NCBI RefSeq assembly: GCF_000205165.1
Contig: NZ_GL883865.1
Coordinates: 1-64,000, forward strand
From: Paraprevotella xylaniphila YIT 11841
GTDB lineage: Bacteria > Bacteroidota > Bacteroidia > Bacteroidales > Bacteroidaceae
Direction of reading: 5' to 3'
DNA length: 64,000 nucleotides
Shown: positions 1 through 10,176 of the stretch, one piece after another
Layout: each line of letters begins with the position of its first letter
Position numbering within the stretch: position 1 is the first letter of the stretch
Program-made: the position numbers and the translations under genes
Notes under the pieces: model-generated
The model's database searches: none
The model's input: only the letters and a program-made list of their open reading frames with translations
What the model was told of the DNA's origin: nothing

Positions 1-70
1 TTTTTTTCAGAATGGAAGGAGGTAGATAGCCCCATAAAATCCATAAGCGTTCTCCCAAACGAAGCTGCAT
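1..70 (-). CDS. Possible 5' end of a divergent gene, cut by window edge
   Basis: Reading leftward from an ATG at 70 there are 23 open codons to the window edge. The peptide starts MQLRLGERLWILWGYLPPS, which is hydrophobic and aromatic. It lies divergent to sppA with about 45 bp before the sppA -33 box. The fragment is too short to recognise a family, and chance openness over 70 bases is common, so this is only a candidate. Confidence 0.3.
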   Translation of the reverse strand, partial: MQLRLGERLWILWGYLPPSILKK

Positions 71-113
71 TCCGCCAACAGAACCAATTTAAGTATTATT
101 ATAAGGTATAGCG

Positions 114-144
114 TTTGTAAATCGTAGACATTATTGTATATTTG
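114..144 (+). promoter_or_regulatory. Bacteroidetes-type promoter of the sppA operon
   Basis: TTTG at 114-117, a 19-bp spacer, then TATATTTG at 137-144. This matches the Bacteroidetes sigma-ABfr consensus TTTG-N19/21-TAnnTTTG. Transcription would begin near 151, which places the in-frame ATG at 134 upstream of the transcript and supports the ATG at 179 as the true sppA start. Confidence 0.85.
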
Positions 145-178
145 CGTAATTGTGTGGTTTTACCTACTTATACAACGT

Positions 179-1942
179 ATGAAAGATTTCGTCAAATATA
201 CTTTGGCCACGCTCTGTGGCTTGTTTCTGGCTAGCATAGCCCTCTTCACATTAGGCATCCTGTCCATTGCGGGAATGATGACCATGGAAAGTACCGCCCC
301 ATCCATCAAACCCCAATCCGTGCTTCGCCTGACGCTAAACGGTGAATTACAGGAAGATGCACCGAACGACCCTCTCGGAGACCTGTTCGGCAGTACTTAC
401 CCCACCCTCAGTCTGAGAGAAATACAGACAGCCATCCAAGGTGCTAAAGAAAATCCGAACATAGACGGTATATATATAGAAGCACAAACCCTCTTGGGGG
501 CGACTCCCGCCATGATACGAGACATCAGGGAATCCCTCGCCGATTTTAAGAAAAGCGGCAAATATATCATCGCATACGGAGACAACTATACCCAAGGGGC
601 TTACTATATTTGCAGCATAGCCGACAGCATCATCCTTAATCCACAGGGGCAGGTAAACTGGTGCGGTATGGCTTCGCAGCCTATTTTTTACAAAGACCTG
701 TTGGAAAAGATAGGCATTAAGATGCAAGTGTTCAAAGTAGGCAGCTACAAATCGGCCGTGGAACCGTTTACAGCCACCCAAATGAGTGACGCCAACCGCG
801 AACAAGTCACGTCCTACCTGAACGACATCTGGCAAACCATGCTGACGGACGTATCCCGCTCACGCTCCATCAAGAAGGACTTGTTGGACGAATACGCAGA
901 CAGCATGCTCACATTCCGCCCCGCAGAAGAACTGGTACGGAACGGCATGGTAGACAGCCTTTGCTATATCGACGGGATAAGCCGGATGTTACGCGCAAAA
1001 ACCGGAAAGGACAAAGGCGCCCTACCCCTCGTCAGTGTGAAAGAACTGGCGGCTGCCACCGAAACAACCCCGAAAAAAGGTGATAAGATTGCAGTCTACT
1101 ATGCATACGGAGACATCGTAGACCGAAAGACAGAATGGAGCGAAAATGTGATAGACGCAGAAACAGTATGCCACGACCTGAGAACCCTGCGTGAAGACGA
1201 ATCGGTCAAAGCGGTAGTACTTCGCATAAATTCCGGAGGCGGAAGCGCTTACGCCTCCGAACAGATATGGCATGAAGTGAAATTACTCCGTAAAGCCAAA
1301 CCCGTGGTCGTATCCATGGGTGGAATGGCAGCCTCGGGCGGTTACTACATCTCCTGCGCCGCCAACTATATCGTGGCCGAACCGACTACGTTGACCGGAA
1401 GTATCGGCATTTTTGGCCTCATTCCCGACGCAAGCCAACTGCTCAGCGACAAATTAGGCCTGCATTTCGATGTAGTAAAAACCAATGCACACGCCGATTT
1501 CGGCACGCCTGCACGCCCGTTCAATCCTTCGGAAGCTCAAATGATGCAAGGATATATACAACGAGGTTACAAGTTGTTTACCGAACGTGTAGCAGAGGGA
1601 CGGAATATGGAAACCAGCCAAGTGGAAAAACTGGCCGAAGGACGGGTTTGGACCGGACAGCAGGCCGTAGAGAACGGACTGGCCGATGCCAATGGCAACC
1701 TCCAGACCGCTATCAAAAAAGCGGCGTCATTGGCCAAAATAAAAGATTACCATACGGAATACGCACCGACTCCGGCCCCTTGGTACGAGGGGTTGTTTGA
1801 CCAACAGAAAAAGGACTATCTGAACACGGCCTTACAAGAGACCCTCGGAACATATTACGCCCCGCTAATGAACCTGAGACAGATCCGGCAAATGAGCGTC
1901 CTGCAAGCCCGGATACCGTATGAGCCCAACTTTATCAACTAA
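179..1942 (+). CDS. sppA: Signal peptide peptidase SppA, 67K type
   Basis: A 587-residue membrane-anchored serine protease that degrades cleaved signal peptides. An N-terminal membrane segment (about residues 6-32) is followed by two tandem ClpP-fold halves, as in the long E. coli-type SppA. The expected Ser/Lys dyad is visible: Lys191 in GSYKSAVEPF of the first half and Ser386 in GGMAASGGYYIS of the second. The start at 179 gives the usual short cytoplasmic stretch before the membrane segment. The frame is open further up to 134, but that ATG lies before the predicted transcription start. lpxK follows 6 bases later, so the two genes are probably co-transcribed. Confidence 0.93.
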   Translation: MKDFVKYTLATLCGLFLASIALFTLGILSIAGMMTMESTAPSIKPQSVLRLTLNGELQEDAPNDPLGDLFGSTYPTLSLREIQTAIQGAKENPNIDGIYIEAQTLLGATPAMIRDIRESLADFKKSGKYIIAYGDNYTQGAYYICSIADSIILNPQGQVNWCGMASQPIFYKDLLEKIGIKMQVFKVGSYKSAVEPFTATQMSDANREQVTSYLNDIWQTMLTDVSRSRSIKKDLLDEYADSMLTFRPAEELVRNGMVDSLCYIDGISRMLRAKTGKDKGALPLVSVKELAAATETTPKKGDKIAVYYAYGDIVDRKTEWSENVIDAETVCHDLRTLREDESVKAVVLRINSGGGSAYASEQIWHEVKLLRKAKPVVVSMGGMAASGGYYISCAANYIVAEPTTLTGSIGIFGLIPDASQLLSDKLGLHFDVVKTNAHADFGTPARPFNPSEAQMMQGYIQRGYKLFTERVAEGRNMETSQVEKLAEGRVWTGQQAVENGLADANGNLQTAIKKAASLAKIKDYHTEYAPTPAPWYEGLFDQQKKDYLNTALQETLGTYYAPLMNLRQIRQMSVLQARIPYEPNFIN

Positions 1943-1948
1943 ACCATC

Positions 1949-3049
1949 ATGGAAGGAGACTTAATCAAAATCAACGAATGGTTGTTACCGGTAGCTTGGC
2001 TTTACGGAATAGGCGTAAGGATTCGTAACGAGCTTTTCGAAATGGGAATCCTGAAATCCAAAAGTTACGACATACCCGTTATTTCGGTCGGCAATATCAC
2101 CGTAGGCGGTACCGGGAAAACACCACATACGGAATATCTCATCCGCCTGTTACGAAAGAAGCATAAAGTGGCCGTGTTGAGTCGGGGATACAAACGTAAA
2201 TCAAAAGGATTCATTTTAGCCACATCCGAAACGTCTATGCCCGCCATAGGCGACGAACCTTATCAGATGAAACAAAAGTTTCCAGATGTCTATGTCGCTG
2301 TGGATAAAAACCGTCGCCGGGGAATTGAAAGGTTATGCGACGAGCAAATCGCACCGGGAACAGAAGTCATCCTGTTAGACGACGCATTCCAACATCGTTA
2401 TGTAAAACCAGGTATCAACATCCTGTTAGTAGATTACCATCGCTTGATTTGCGACGACAAGTTGCTCCCCGCAGGACGTTTGCGCGAACCGAAAGAAGGA
2501 AAAGACCGAGCCAATATCGTAATCGTGACCAAATGTCCGGAAGACATCAAGCCCATGGGGTTCCGGGTCATCAGTAAGGCGCTAAAGTTGTATCCCTACC
2601 AGAAGCTGTTCTTCTCAACACTGAAATACAGCCGTCTCATACCGTTGTTCGGAGAGGAAGAATATCCTTTGGACGAGTTGCTGCCCCACAAACATGTCTT
2701 GCTGCTCACCGGCATCGCTTCGCCGGAACAAATGAAAATGGACCTCGAACATTATGAAACGGATATCACGCCGCTTTCTTTCGGCGACCACCATTATTTC
2801 TCGCCCAAAGACGTAGCCCTAATCAACGCAACTTACGCCCGAATGTCCCCGCCGAAGCTAATTGTAACCACAGAAAAAGATGCGACCCGCCTGAAGGGCC
2901 TCAACGGCCTGAGCGAAGAGGTTAGAAAATCTCTCTATGCCCTGCCGGTCGAAATAGAGATACTGCAAAATCAACAAGAATCGTTTAACGAAAACATTAC
3001 TGGTTATGTATTCAAAAATTCAAGAAACAGCATCCTGGCTAAAAAGTAG
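1949..3049 (+). CDS. lpxK: Tetraacyldisaccharide 4'-kinase LpxK
   Basis: This inner-membrane kinase phosphorylates the 4' position of the lipid A disaccharide. The 366-residue protein has a hydrophobic N-terminal helix (about residues 10-22) and then GNITVGGTGKTP, with the P-loop GGTGKT at residues 53-58. Further LpxK hallmarks are SRGYKRK, GDEPYQM and LLDDAFQH. The length matches Bacteroidetes LpxK. It starts 6 bases after sppA. Its last 44 bases overlap the start of the phosphorylase gene in another frame, so the two may be translationally coupled. Confidence 0.95.
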   Translation: MEGDLIKINEWLLPVAWLYGIGVRIRNELFEMGILKSKSYDIPVISVGNITVGGTGKTPHTEYLIRLLRKKHKVAVLSRGYKRKSKGFILATSETSMPAIGDEPYQMKQKFPDVYVAVDKNRRRGIERLCDEQIAPGTEVILLDDAFQHRYVKPGINILLVDYHRLICDDKLLPAGRLREPKEGKDRANIVIVTKCPEDIKPMGFRVISKALKLYPYQKLFFSTLKYSRLIPLFGEEEYPLDELLPHKHVLLLTGIASPEQMKMDLEHYETDITPLSFGDHHYFSPKDVALINATYARMSPPKLIVTTEKDATRLKGLNGLSEEVRKSLYALPVEIEILQNQQESFNENITGYVFKNSRNSILAKK

Positions 3050-3815
3050 GATGACAACAAGCCCCACAACGGCTATCGTTTTAGGTACCGGATTAGGTAA
3101 ACTGGCCAACGAGATTACAGATGCAACCCGCATTTCATACAAAGAAATCCCCAACTTCCCAGTCTCTACGGTAGAAGGGCATTCGGGTAATCTTATCTTC
3201 GGAAAACTGGGTGACAAAGACATTTTGGCCATGGAAGGCCGCTTTCATTACTATGAAGGCTACACCATGCAAGAAGTCACTTTTCCCATTCGTGTCATGT
3301 ATGAGTTGGGCATCAAGACCTTATTCGTCAGCAATGCTGCAGGAGGTACCAACCCCAAGTTTGAAATTGGCGACCTGATGATTATCACCGACCAAATCAA
3401 CGCACTTCCGGAGAACCCGCTACGCGGCAAGAACTTTCCGACCGGTCCCCGTTTCCCGGATATGTCGGAAGCCTACAACAAGGGACTCATCCAACAAGCA
3501 CTCGCCATTGCCGAAGAAAAAGGAATCAAGGTACAGCAAGGCGTGTACCTCGCTACACAAGGCCCGACTTTCGAAACTCCGTCTGAATATAAAATGTTCC
3601 GCATTTGGGGTGCCGATGCGGTGGGCATGTCTACCGTACCCGAGGTCGTCGTAGCTAATCATTGCGGAATCAAATGCTTCGGTATCAGCGTCATCACCGA
3701 CCTCGGAGTAGAAGGGAAGATTGTGGAAGTCAGCCACGAGGAAGTACAGAAAGCTGCCGATGCTGTACAACCCCTTATGGCCGAGATTATGCGTGAGATG
3801 ATAAACCGCGCTTAA
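3006..3815 (+). CDS. punA: Purine nucleoside phosphorylase (inosine/guanosine type)
   Basis: Cleaves purine nucleosides with phosphate to free base and (deoxy)ribose 1-phosphate in purine salvage. The 269-residue length and the motifs AIVLGTGLGKLA (phosphate loop), VEGHSGNL, EGRFHYYEGY, VSNAAGG, QGPTFETPSEY and GADAVGMSTVPE are those of the trimeric PNP family (PunA/XapA). The ATG at 3006 lies inside lpxK. An internal ATG at 3051, just after the lpxK stop (MTTSPTTAIVLGTG), would remove the first helix, so the upstream start is preferred. Confidence 0.93.
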   Translation: MYSKIQETASWLKSRMTTSPTTAIVLGTGLGKLANEITDATRISYKEIPNFPVSTVEGHSGNLIFGKLGDKDILAMEGRFHYYEGYTMQEVTFPIRVMYELGIKTLFVSNAAGGTNPKFEIGDLMIITDQINALPENPLRGKNFPTGPRFPDMSEAYNKGLIQQALAIAEEKGIKVQQGVYLATQGPTFETPSEYKMFRIWGADAVGMSTVPEVVVANHCGIKCFGISVITDLGVEGKIVEVSHEEVQKAADAVQPLMAEIMREMINRA

Positions 3816-3828
3816 AGCCCATAAATTT

Positions 3829-4917
3829 ATGCAAGAAACAAACAGGACAGAAATCTCTACGCTTGGAGAGTTCGGGCTTATCAAACACCTGACAGAAAAT
3901 ATCCGGCTGAAAAACTCTTCCACCCGCTATGGAGTGGGTGACGACTGTGCCGTCATGGAATATCCGGCCGGCAAACAAGTCCTCGTCACCAACGATTTGC
4001 TGATGGAAGGCATACATTTCGACCTGACATACGTCCCGATGAAACATCTCGGATACAAGGCTGCCATGGTCAACCTCTCGGACATTTATGCCATGAATGG
4101 TACCCCCCGTCAAATGGTGGTCTCCATTGCTTTAGGCAAACGTTTCTGTGTAGAGGACATGGAGGCTTTCTACGATGGTCTCAAAATGGCATGCGAAGCT
4201 CATGAGGTCGATATTGTAGGAGGCGATACGACATCTTCGCTTACGGGGTTGGCCATCAGCATTACTTGCATCGGGGAAGCAGACAAAGACAAAGTGGTTT
4301 ATCGCAACGGAGCCAAGGAAACCGACTTGATCTGTGTCAGCGGAGATTTAGGAGCAGCCTACATGGGATTACAGTTGCTCGAACGCGAAAAAGCCGTTTT
4401 CAACCAACAGTTGCAGGAAGCACACAGGAACGAAAACTCAAAGACAGCAGAGGGATTATACGAAGCCCAACCGGACTTTAGCGGAAAAGAGTATTTACTG
4501 GAACGACAGCTAAAGCCAGAGGCACGGCGCGACATTGTGCAAGCATTGTCAGCCGCTAATATCCGACCGACTTCCATGATTGACATATCGGACGGACTCA
4601 GTTCCGAATTACTGCATATTTGTACGCAAAGCGGTGTCGGTTGCAGGATATATGAAGAACATATTCCCTTAGATTACCAGACGGCTGTCATGGCAGAAGA
4701 GCTGAACATGAATGTCACGACCTGCGCCCTGAATGGCGGAGAAGACTATGAATTATTATTTACAGTCCCCATTGCCGACCACGAAAAAGTCAGCCAGATC
4801 AAAGACATTAAAATAATAGGCCATATCACCAAGGCCGACTTAGGCTATGCACTCATCAGTAGGGATGGCCAGGAATTTGGACTGAAAGCTCAAGGCTGGA
4901 ACCCACTTAAAGGCTGA
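3829..4917 (+). CDS. thiL: Thiamine-monophosphate kinase ThiL
   Basis: Phosphorylates thiamine monophosphate to the cofactor thiamine diphosphate. The 362-residue protein has the ThiL/AIR-synthase fold signatures GVGDDCAVMEYP, TNDLLMEGIHFD, AMVNLSDIYAMNGTP (nucleotide and Mg-binding aspartates), VGGDTTSS, IDISDGLSSEL and NGGEDYELLFT. It begins 13 bases after the phosphorylase stop and is the last gene before the intrinsic terminator at 4994-5043. Confidence 0.95.
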   Translation: MQETNRTEISTLGEFGLIKHLTENIRLKNSSTRYGVGDDCAVMEYPAGKQVLVTNDLLMEGIHFDLTYVPMKHLGYKAAMVNLSDIYAMNGTPRQMVVSIALGKRFCVEDMEAFYDGLKMACEAHEVDIVGGDTTSSLTGLAISITCIGEADKDKVVYRNGAKETDLICVSGDLGAAYMGLQLLEREKAVFNQQLQEAHRNENSKTAEGLYEAQPDFSGKEYLLERQLKPEARRDIVQALSAANIRPTSMIDISDGLSSELLHICTQSGVGCRIYEEHIPLDYQTAVMAEELNMNVTTCALNGGEDYELLFTVPIADHEKVSQIKDIKIIGHITKADLGYALISRDGQEFGLKAQGWNPLKG

Positions 4918-4993
4918 TGTGCCGCATTGTTTCAGCCTGGTTGGACAACAATCCTCCTTGCTATCAAAAACAATCCGTCTGCATTTAACTACA

Positions 4994-5043
4994 CTCTCAC
5001 CTATCTTCTCCGACCCAGAAAACAGGTGAGAGTTTACTTTTTT
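4994..5043 (+). terminator. Intrinsic terminator after thiL
   Basis: Perfect 9-bp stem CTCTCACCT (4994-5002) / AGGTGAGAG (5024-5032) with a 21-base loop, followed by a T-rich run (5033-5043). It closes the sppA-lpxK-PNP-thiL operon. Confidence 0.8.
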
Positions 5044-5075
5044 CTCCTACATTACACAAAAATATATCGAATATA

Positions 5076-5106
5076 TTTGGCATTTCAAATTAAATCACTA
5101 CCTTTG
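5076..5106 (+). promoter_or_regulatory. Promoter of tRNA-Phe
   Basis: TTTG at 5076-5079, 19-bp spacer, TACCTTTG at 5099-5106. The predicted transcription start is near 5113, about 17 bases before the mature tRNA. Confidence 0.8.
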
Positions 5107-5129
5107 CACTCGCAAAACAAAAGCAAGTC

Positions 5130-5202
5130 GGTGCCATAGCTCAGTTGGTAGAGCAAAGGACTGAAAATCCTTGTGTCCCCGGTTCGATTCCTGGTGGCAC
5201 CA
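5130..5202 (+). tRNA. tRNA-Phe (anticodon GAA)
   Basis: The cloverleaf is complete: acceptor stem GGTGCCA (5130-5136) pairs with TGGCACC (5195-5201), with discriminator A at 5202. The D-arm contains AGCTCAGTTGGTAGAGC and the T-arm contains GGTTCGATTCC. The anticodon GAA occupies 5163-5165. The 3' CCA is not encoded, as is usual in Bacteroidetes. It stands alone with its own promoter and terminator. The defence island begins just downstream. Confidence 0.96.
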
Positions 5203-5213
5203 CTTTCAAATCA

Positions 5214-5254
5214 AGCAGTTACTGGTTAAAGTAGCTGCTTTTTTTATTTCTTTT
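5214..5254 (+). terminator. Intrinsic terminator of tRNA-Phe
   Basis: 10-bp stem AGCAGTTACT (5214-5223) / AGTAGCTGCT (5230-5239) with one T-G wobble and a 6-base loop, followed at once by a run of T from 5240. Confidence 0.85.
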
Positions 5255-5389
5255 TGCATCTTTTTCGGTGATTTCTATCTGAAGCAAAAAAAGACAAATG
5301 AACAACAATAAAAAGTGAAACAAATGATACGTATAAAACGCTTAATACGAACTCCATAGGCGCAATTACAATACAAAAATGGAAGGTTC

Positions 5390-5422
5390 TTGTTAAGTTC
5401 TCATTGTTAATCACTAACTTTG
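5390..5422 (+). promoter_or_regulatory. Probable promoter of the HTH/Type ISP operon
   Basis: TAACTTTG at 5415-5422 is a good -7 box. The nearest TTG (5390-5392) sits 22 bp upstream, slightly wide. No gene is evident between the tRNA terminator (5254) and this site. Confidence 0.5.
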
Positions 5423-5468
5423 CAAATATCATCTATCAATCATCGCACATTTGCAATATAAGCCAAAT

Positions 5469-5690
5469 ATGGGAACAGAGAAGATAAACAGATTAAAAAT
5501 AGTATTGGTAGAACAAGGTAAAACTGGAAAATGGCTTGCCGGACAGTTAGGAAAGAACGAGGCAACTATTTCACGATGGTGTTCCAATACGAGCCAACCC
5601 TCATTGGAAATGTTAATGAAGATAGCTGCCATATTGGGAATAAGTTCAAAAGATTTGATAAACAACGGTATTAACAACGAAACGAAATGA
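5469..5690 (+). CDS. Small XRE-type HTH regulator of the restriction locus
   Basis: A 73-residue protein that is nearly all one helix-turn-helix of the Cro/C1 type: GKTGKWLAGQLGKNEATIS, then RWCSNTSQPSLEMLMKIA and AAILGISSKDLI. The start at 5469 (MGTEKINRLK) gives a compact HTH; an in-frame ATG at 5451 is also possible. Its stop overlaps the ATG of the Type ISP gene by 4 bases (ATGA), so the two are translationally coupled. By analogy with restriction controller (C) proteins it probably sets expression of the restriction enzyme. That role is inferred from position. Confidence 0.8.
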   Translation: MGTEKINRLKIVLVEQGKTGKWLAGQLGKNEATISRWCSNTSQPSLEMLMKIAAILGISSKDLINNGINNETK

Positions 5691-8600
5691 CAACATTTAC
5701 AAAGATAATTGACAAGTTCCGACAAGAAGCATGGTCTGAACGAGATAAAGGTTTTCGCTTTGAACGCCTGATGCAGGCTTATCTGAAAACTACAGCCTTA
5801 TACGAAGGACTTTTTGAAGAAGTTTGGCTATGGACTGAATTCCCTTGTCAGGACCAATTTGGAGGAAAAGACTTAGGTATTGATTTAGTCGCGAAGACCT
5901 TTACCGGAGATTTTTGGGCTATACAATGCAAATGTTATGCGGATGACAACTATATTACAAAAGCAGATGTAGACACATTCCTCTCCACTTCAAGTAAGAC
6001 CTTTGAAGCGGAAGGCATAGAGCACGCTTTTGCCCAACGCCTGTGGATTTCTACTACCAACAAATGGAACAGTGCCGCCGAACTGACAATCAAGAATCAA
6101 ACACCGCCTGTAACACGCCTTAATTTGATTGACCTTGAAGCTGATGATGTGGATTGGGAAAAACTGGAGCATGGACTTTATGGCAAGGCTTCTCGCCCCC
6201 AACCTTTCTCTATAATGGAGCATCAACGAAAGGCAGTCAATCGGGTACATGAATATTTCCAAACTCACGAACGGGGCAAGCTGATAATGGCTTGTGGAAC
6301 AGGAAAGACTTTTACTTCTCTTAAAATAGCAGAAAACGAAACAAACAACAACGGTTTGGTGCTTTTCCTTGTTCCCTCCATTGCATTGTTGGGACAGACT
6401 TTACGAGCTTGGTCAGCACAAGCCTGTGTTCCTATCCATGCCGTATGTATCTGTTCAGACGGGCAAGTTTCTCAGCAGAAAGTAAAGAATGAAGAAGACG
6501 GAGTGAGTATTGTCGATTTGGCTTTGCCTGCCTCAACCAATACAGACTATATTATTCATCAGCTCGAAATTATCCGGCGCAAAGAACGAGAAGGTATGAC
6601 AGTCGTATTTTCTACCTACCAGTCTATCGAAGTCATATCACGTGCGCAGAAAGAATTACTAAGTCGTACACAAGGCAAATATGGCATTTTCGATTTGATT
6701 ATCTGCGATGAAGCCCACCGCACTACCGGAGTCTCATTGAAAGGGACGAATGAAAGTGCCTTTATCAAAGTACATAACAACGATTTCATTCAGGCAAAAC
6801 ATCGACTATATATGACTGCCACGCCTCGTCTTTATACAGATGAAGCACGCAAGAAAGCAGAAGAAAATGATGCGATATTGTGCTCTATGGACGATGTGTC
6901 AATGTACGGTGATGAGATTTTTCGTATCGGTTTCGGTGAATCCGTAGAAAAACAATTACTGACTGATTATAAGGTATTGATTCTTGCCGTAGGCGACAAG
7001 GATATTACGCCTGCACTCCGTGATGTGATAACCAATGAAGACGGCACGATAACCGTAGATAACGCTTCTAAATTTGTGGGTTGCATCAATGCTTTGTCAA
7101 AACGGGTATTGGGCGACGAAGGACTTATCAAGACAACCGACCCACTACCTATGCACCGTGCCGTAGCTTTTTGTTCCACCATTAAGGCTTCAAAAGCAAC
7201 GGCTACTATTTTTACCGATTGCAAATCGGCTTATATGGAAGACGTGAGTACAGAAGACAAGGCTATGATGGTAGATGTCGTGGCACGTCACGTGGACGGT
7301 ACGATGTCGGCTACCGAACGCGACCAACGGCTAATGTGGCTAAAAGAGCAGTCTGATAACGATAAGGAATGTCGTATGCTGACAAATGCCCGTTGCTTGA
7401 GCGAGGGTGTAGACGTACCTTCGCTCGATGCAGTTGTTTTCGTTTCGCCTAAAAACTCACAAGTGGACGTGGTGCAGTCAGTGGGACGTGTCATGCGTCG
7501 CAGTCCCGGAAAGAAATATGGTTACATCATTATTCCGGTAGTCATACCAGAGAATGTAGAAGGTGATGAGGTTTTGAGCAAACACCCTAATTTCAAAGTG
7601 GTATGGACGGTGCTCAATGCTTTGCGTGCTCATGACGACCGTTTCAATGCTGAAGTCAACAAGATAGAACTTTCCAAACAGAAACCTAAACACATCCTTT
7701 TCGGAGGTGTGGGTAGTTCACATGATGACGACAGTGTGGACAGCAGCCTTGCAGATGCTACGAGGCAAGACGCCACCAACGCAGCCATGCAAATGGCACA
7801 ACAGCTTTCACTGCAATTCGAAGATTTACAGAACGTGTTCTATGCCAAGATGGTGACCAAGGTAGGGAGCAAACGCTATTGGGAGCTTTGGGCAAAAGAC
7901 ATCGCTAAAATAGCAGAAGAACACATCAAGCGCATCAAAACATTGATTGCAGACGAAGGCAAGCACAAGAAAGCATTTGAGCAACTGATGCGCGGACTGC
8001 GCAAGAATATCAATCCCAACCTTACTGAACAGGAAGTCATTGAAATGCTTTCGCAGCATCTGATAGCCATGCCTGTATTCGAAGCTCTTTTCGGTAATTA
8101 CGAGTTTGCTGTCAGCAATCCGGTATCGAAAGCCATGCAAAAAATGCTTGCCTTGCTGGATGATGAAGCCAAGACGGAAGAAGAAAATGAACGCCTGCAA
8201 AAATTCTATGATTATGTGCGAACTACGGTCGGTGACATTACCGATGCAGAAGGTCGCCAACGCCTGATTGTAGAGCTTTATGACAAGTTCTTTAAGGTGG
8301 CTTCGCCTAAAACGGTGGAAAAATTGGGCATTGTTTATACACCTGTGGAAGTAGTAGATTTCATCATCCGTTCCGTAGGTTATATCATTCAAAAAGAATT
8401 TGGACGTTCGCTTTCTGATGAGAATGTACATATCCTTGACCCGTTCACAGGAACCGGCACATTCATCACTCGCTTGCTTCAAAGTGAACTGATAAACCGC
8501 GAGGCATTGGCCCGGAAGTACTGCAAAGAAATCCATGCCAATGAAATCGTATTAATGGCTTATTACATAGCCTCTATTAACATCGAGAGCGTATTTCATT

Positions 8601-9760
8601 CGCTCGTTCCCGAAGAAGAATACCGGACTTTTGACGGCATTTGCTTGACCGATACGTTCCAATTAGGAGAAAAAGATTCTGACGAGAATCTTTATTCCGA
8701 ACAATTTCCTACTAACTCCAAACGTGTCATGGCGCAGAAGAAATGCCCGATTACAGTTGTTGTGGGTAATCCTCCTTATTCCATTGGACAAAAGTCTGCC
8801 AATGACAATGCACAGAACCAATCTTATCCAAGATTGGAGAAACACATTGAAACGACTTATGTAGCGCAATCGGAAGCTAATCTAAACAAATCTGCATACG
8901 ATAGTTATGTGAAGGCTTTCCGTTGGGCTTCTGACCGTTTGAATGAGAAAGAAGGTGGAGTTATCGGTTTTGTGACTAATGGTGCTTGGTTGGATGCCAA
9001 TGGATTGGACGGTATGCGCAAATGCTTTGAACAGGAATTCTCTTCGATTTATGTGTTCAATTTAAGGGGGAATCAACGGACCAGTGGAGAACTGTCTCGC
9101 AAAGAGGGTGGAAAAATATTTGGTTCAGGCTCTCGCACTCCAATTGCTATCACTATTTTGGTGAAAAAGCGTAAAGCAAATAATTTAGAGAAAGCACAAA
9201 TCTTTTATCACGATATTGGGGATTATTTAAGCAGGGAAGACAAACTGAAAATCATCAGGCAAATGGGTGACATCAGCAACCCTACGATGATGTGGAAATT
9301 GGTTGAACCGAATAAGCATGGAGATTGGATTTCCCCCCGCAACGAGATGTTCAAGCTGTTTATCCCTATTGAGCCTGAAAAGAAGTTTGCGAAGGGGCAG
9401 AAAAGTTTCTTTGACACGTATGCTATTGGTGTAGCTACCAATAGAGATGCGTGGGTTTATAATTCTTCTCGGCAAAGACTTGAACAGAATATGCGGTCTA
9501 TGATTGACTTTTATAATCGACAGAGGGAAGCATATAACGATGCGATAAAGGTTGATAAGAAATTGTTCGTGGAAAGTTTTATCAATACAGATGATTCTAA
9601 GATAAGTTGGACTGTCAATCTCAAAAAAGATATTGAAAGAAACATAGAACATAATTATGTTTCAGACTTAAGAGATAGCGCATATCGCCCATTTTTCAAA
9701 CAAAGATTATATTTCGCAACTATATACTTTATTGTACAAAAAATGAGGTTTAGTTTCTAG
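5687..9760 (+). pseudogene. Type ISP restriction-modification enzyme, 5' part (split by transposon)
   Basis: Type ISP enzymes (LlaBIII, LlaGI) join nuclease, ATP-driven translocase, adenine methyltransferase and target recognition in one chain. Visible here: an Mrr-like PD-(D/E)xK nuclease (GIDLVA with Asp66, then IQCKCY with Gln80/Lys82), an SF2 helicase (Walker A GTGKT 204-208, DEAH 341-344), and a gamma-type N6-adenine methylase (DPFTGTGTF from residue 918, NPPY 1028-1031). Native sequence ends at residue 1342. The last 15 codons to the TAG at 9760 are transposon sequence. The missing C-terminus, which holds the target recognition domain in this family, resumes at 14668. Joining the pieces at the target duplication restores one frame of 1,639 residues, a normal size for the family. 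The truncated chain is probably inactive. Confidence 0.92.
9707..9737 (+). repeat. Left target duplication and left terminal inverted repeat
   Basis: The target duplication TTATATTT occupies 9707-9714. The left inverted repeat (23 bp, 9715-9737) begins CGCAAC and ends TTATTGTAC. It matches the reverse complement of 14637-14659 at 22 of 23 positions; position 6 is C on the left and T on the right. Confidence 0.93.
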
Positions 9761-10175
9761 GTAAATAATTTTGAGGTGTATTATTATGTTCAGGTATAGC
9801 TGTATTCATATTACTTAATTGAGAATACATTTCTTTTTGTGATTGGTCTATATTTTTAAGCCTTTCTAATATTGTTTCTAGATTGTCATCTAATTGCTTA
9901 CTTGTAATATTTAATTTATCAGCAGTGTCTTTAATATTTTCTGCAACATTATTTATTTTTTCAAATTGTTGTTGTATTTGAATATTAGAAGTATATGTGT
10001 ATTGTATAGCAAATATCGAAAGAGTTATTGATAATATTGCAGACGAATATGATATAAACTCCATGATTTTAGTTGCATTACAAATTCTTTCTGCTAGTAT
10101 AAATGATAACAATGCGATTATAACGATTCCCATTATTGAGATAATCCACCAAAAATGAGGAGATTTTGTTCCCAT
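9750..10175 (-). CDS. Small membrane protein with coiled-coil tail (transposon passenger)
   Basis: A 141-residue protein of no recognised family. There are two predicted membrane helices (about residues 8-27 and 38-60), then a heptad-rich, probably coiled-coil segment (about 65-115: IQQQFEKINNVAENIKDT and on), then an Asn/Pro-rich tail. It starts 1 base after the stop of the neighbouring leftward gene, so the two form an operon. Its stop lies 13 bases inside the left inverted repeat. Composition is strongly AT-rich compared with the host genes. It could be a membrane effector or an accessory protein; no enzymatic motif is visible. Confidence 0.6.
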   Translation of the reverse strand: MGTKSPHFWWIISIMGIVIIALLSFILAERICNATKIMEFISYSSAILSITLSIFAIQYTYTSNIQIQQQFEKINNVAENIKDTADKLNITSKQLDDNLETILERLKNIDQSQKEMYSQLSNMNTAIPEHNNTPQNYLPRN

Positions 10176-10176
10176 A

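Noticed and set aside
134-178. Longer N-terminus for SppA starting at 134
   Set aside because: That ATG overlaps the -7 promoter box and precedes the predicted transcription start.
4927-5139. Open frame after thiL (about 70 codons)
   Set aside because: It runs through an intrinsic terminator, a promoter and into the tRNA gene, and the peptide has no sensible composition.
5203-5468. Phage or ICE attachment site next to tRNA-Phe
   Set aside because: No integrase gene and no second copy of the tRNA 3' end was noticed in the window.
7826-8536. Long leftward open frame opposite the Type ISP gene
   Set aside because: Antisense shadow of a well-supported coding region; Cys/Phe/His-rich translation is typical of reversed Bacteroides codons.
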